Below are positions 6,484-6,902 of a stretch of 6,902 nt of DNA, piece by piece. This DNA is from Acetobacteraceae bacterium. Its GTDB lineage: Bacteria > Pseudomonadota > Alphaproteobacteria > Acetobacterales > Acetobacteraceae. The notes beneath the pieces were generated by a model. It searched no databases. It was not told where the DNA came from and saw only the letters and a list, made by a program, of their open reading frames with translations. The stretch is from NCBI GenBank assembly GCA_027323595.1, contig DAHWBL010000399.1, forward strand, positions 1-6,902, written 5' to 3'. The position numbers and the translations under genes were made by a program. How positions within the stretch are numbered: the stretch's first letter is position 1; every line of letters begins with the position of its first letter.

Positions 6484-6902
6484 CACCGCCCCTGGTCAGC
6501 GCGTCGCGGATCAGCCGCGCGGTCTCGGCCACGCCATACAGCGCGATGAAGCCGCCGAAGCGCGGCCCCTCGGTCTGGCCGAACAGGATTTCATACAGAC
6601 AGCCGAACCAGGCGCGCAGTTCGGTAAAGCCGTGGCGCTTGCCGACCTCGAACACCAGATTCTGCAACGCCTCCGCCCCGGCATCGGTGTCCATCGCGTC
6701 GAGTTCGCCGGCCAGATCGGCCAGCGCCGCGCGCTCCTGGTCGTCTGGCGCGCGCACCCGTCGCGTCGGCAGCACCCGCTCGCGCCAATAGGCGATGGCG
6801 TGGCGCACCAGCCCGTCGAGGAACGGGTTCGCCGCCGGGCTCGCCTCGGGCGCGTAGCGGCGGATGAAGCCCCACAGCAGGTCGGGATTGTCCGACCCCA
6901 CC
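6473..6902 (-). CDS. lysK: Lysyl-tRNA synthetase, class I (C-terminal part, runs off the window)
   Basis: Class I LysRS charges tRNA(Lys) with lysine in the cytoplasm; it replaces the class II LysS in most archaea, many Alphaproteobacteria and spirochaetes. The last 142 or so residues are visible. They match the C-terminal helical anticodon-binding region of bacterial LysK: the 'RVRAPDDQERAALADLAGEL' segment, then ALQNLVFEVGKRHGF, LRAWFGCLYEILFGQ and the highly conserved GPRFGGFIALYGVAET. The HIGH- and KMSKS-like catalytic signatures lie beyond the right edge. The frame is open through the edge: the first visible codon (6901-6899) is GTG and is an internal valine, not a start. The TGA at 6475-6473 falls 11 nt inside the next gene, the mprF-like gene, so the two are probably cotranscribed and translationally coupled. 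Confidence 0.93.
   Translation of the reverse strand, partial: VGSDNPDLLWGFIRRYAPEASPAANPFLDGLVRHAIAYWRERVLPTRRVRAPDDQERAALADLAGELDAMDTDAGAEALQNLVFEVGKRHGFTELRAWFGCLYEILFGQTEGPRFGGFIALYGVAETARLIRDALTRGGDGG
6489..6493 (-). promoter_or_regulatory. Ribosome binding site of the mprF-like gene, inside the lysK 3' end
   Basis: AGGGG on the minus strand is 5 nt before the ATG at 6483-6481 and only 2 nt before the alternative GTG at 6486-6484. The spacing favours the ATG start. The site is embedded in the last codons of lysK. Confidence 0.6.

Noticed and set aside
6899..6901. GTG at 6901 as the start of a small 142-residue gene
   Set aside because: The sequence aligns throughout with the C-terminal region of LysK and the frame remains open at the edge, so this codon is an internal valine of a gene cut by the window.

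Overview
The window looks like chromosomal core DNA from a high-GC (about 70% by eye) alphaproteobacterium. The strongest clues are a class I (LysK-type) lysyl-tRNA synthetase, a DUF2336 protein (a family seen mainly in Alphaproteobacteria) and dense alphaproteobacterial-style codon use. An acetic-acid-bacterium or Rhodospirillales relative would fit, but that placement is inference. I see no mobile elements, tRNA/rRNA genes, CRISPR arrays or prophage genes. Coding density is very high: the only gaps are 44 bp at the left edge, a 177-bp divergent intergenic region and a 29-bp intra-operon gap.

Layout. (1) At the left, on the minus strand, is dapD (45-893), a lysine/diaminopimelate biosynthesis enzyme. 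It is followed, still on the minus strand, by a 14-bp tandem repeat and a possible start of the next gene, which leaves the window. (2) A 177-bp divergent region (894-1070) holds the upstream sequence of dapD and of the plus-strand pair. (3) The plus-strand pair is a cytoplasmic PAS-(GAF-like)-GGDEF diguanylate cyclase (1071-2483) and a 422-residue DUF2336 helical-repeat protein (2480-3748), joined by an ATGA stop/start overlap. (4) From the right edge, on the minus strand, run the 3' end of lysK (6473 to beyond 6902), an MprF-like lysyl-phosphatidylglycerol flippase/synthase homologue with a shortened C-terminal domain (4417-6483), and a SAM-dependent methyltransferase (3749-4387). The plus and minus units converge with directly abutting stop codons in a TGATCA palindrome.

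How the genes may work together. LysK makes Lys-tRNA(Lys), which is the aminoacyl donor used by full-length MprF enzymes to lysinylate phosphatidylglycerol. The lysK/mprF-like overlap therefore suggests a membrane-lipid link. However, the MprF-like protein here ends after about the first half of its cytoplasmic synthase domain, so it may act only as a flippase or in an altered role. The cyclase/DUF2336 pair looks like a c-di-GMP signalling module in which the second protein is an uncharacterised partner. The most unusual points are the half-length MprF synthase domain next to lysK, the cyclase-DUF2336 coupling, the duplicated ribosome-binding/start unit after dapD, and the zero-gap convergent stops.
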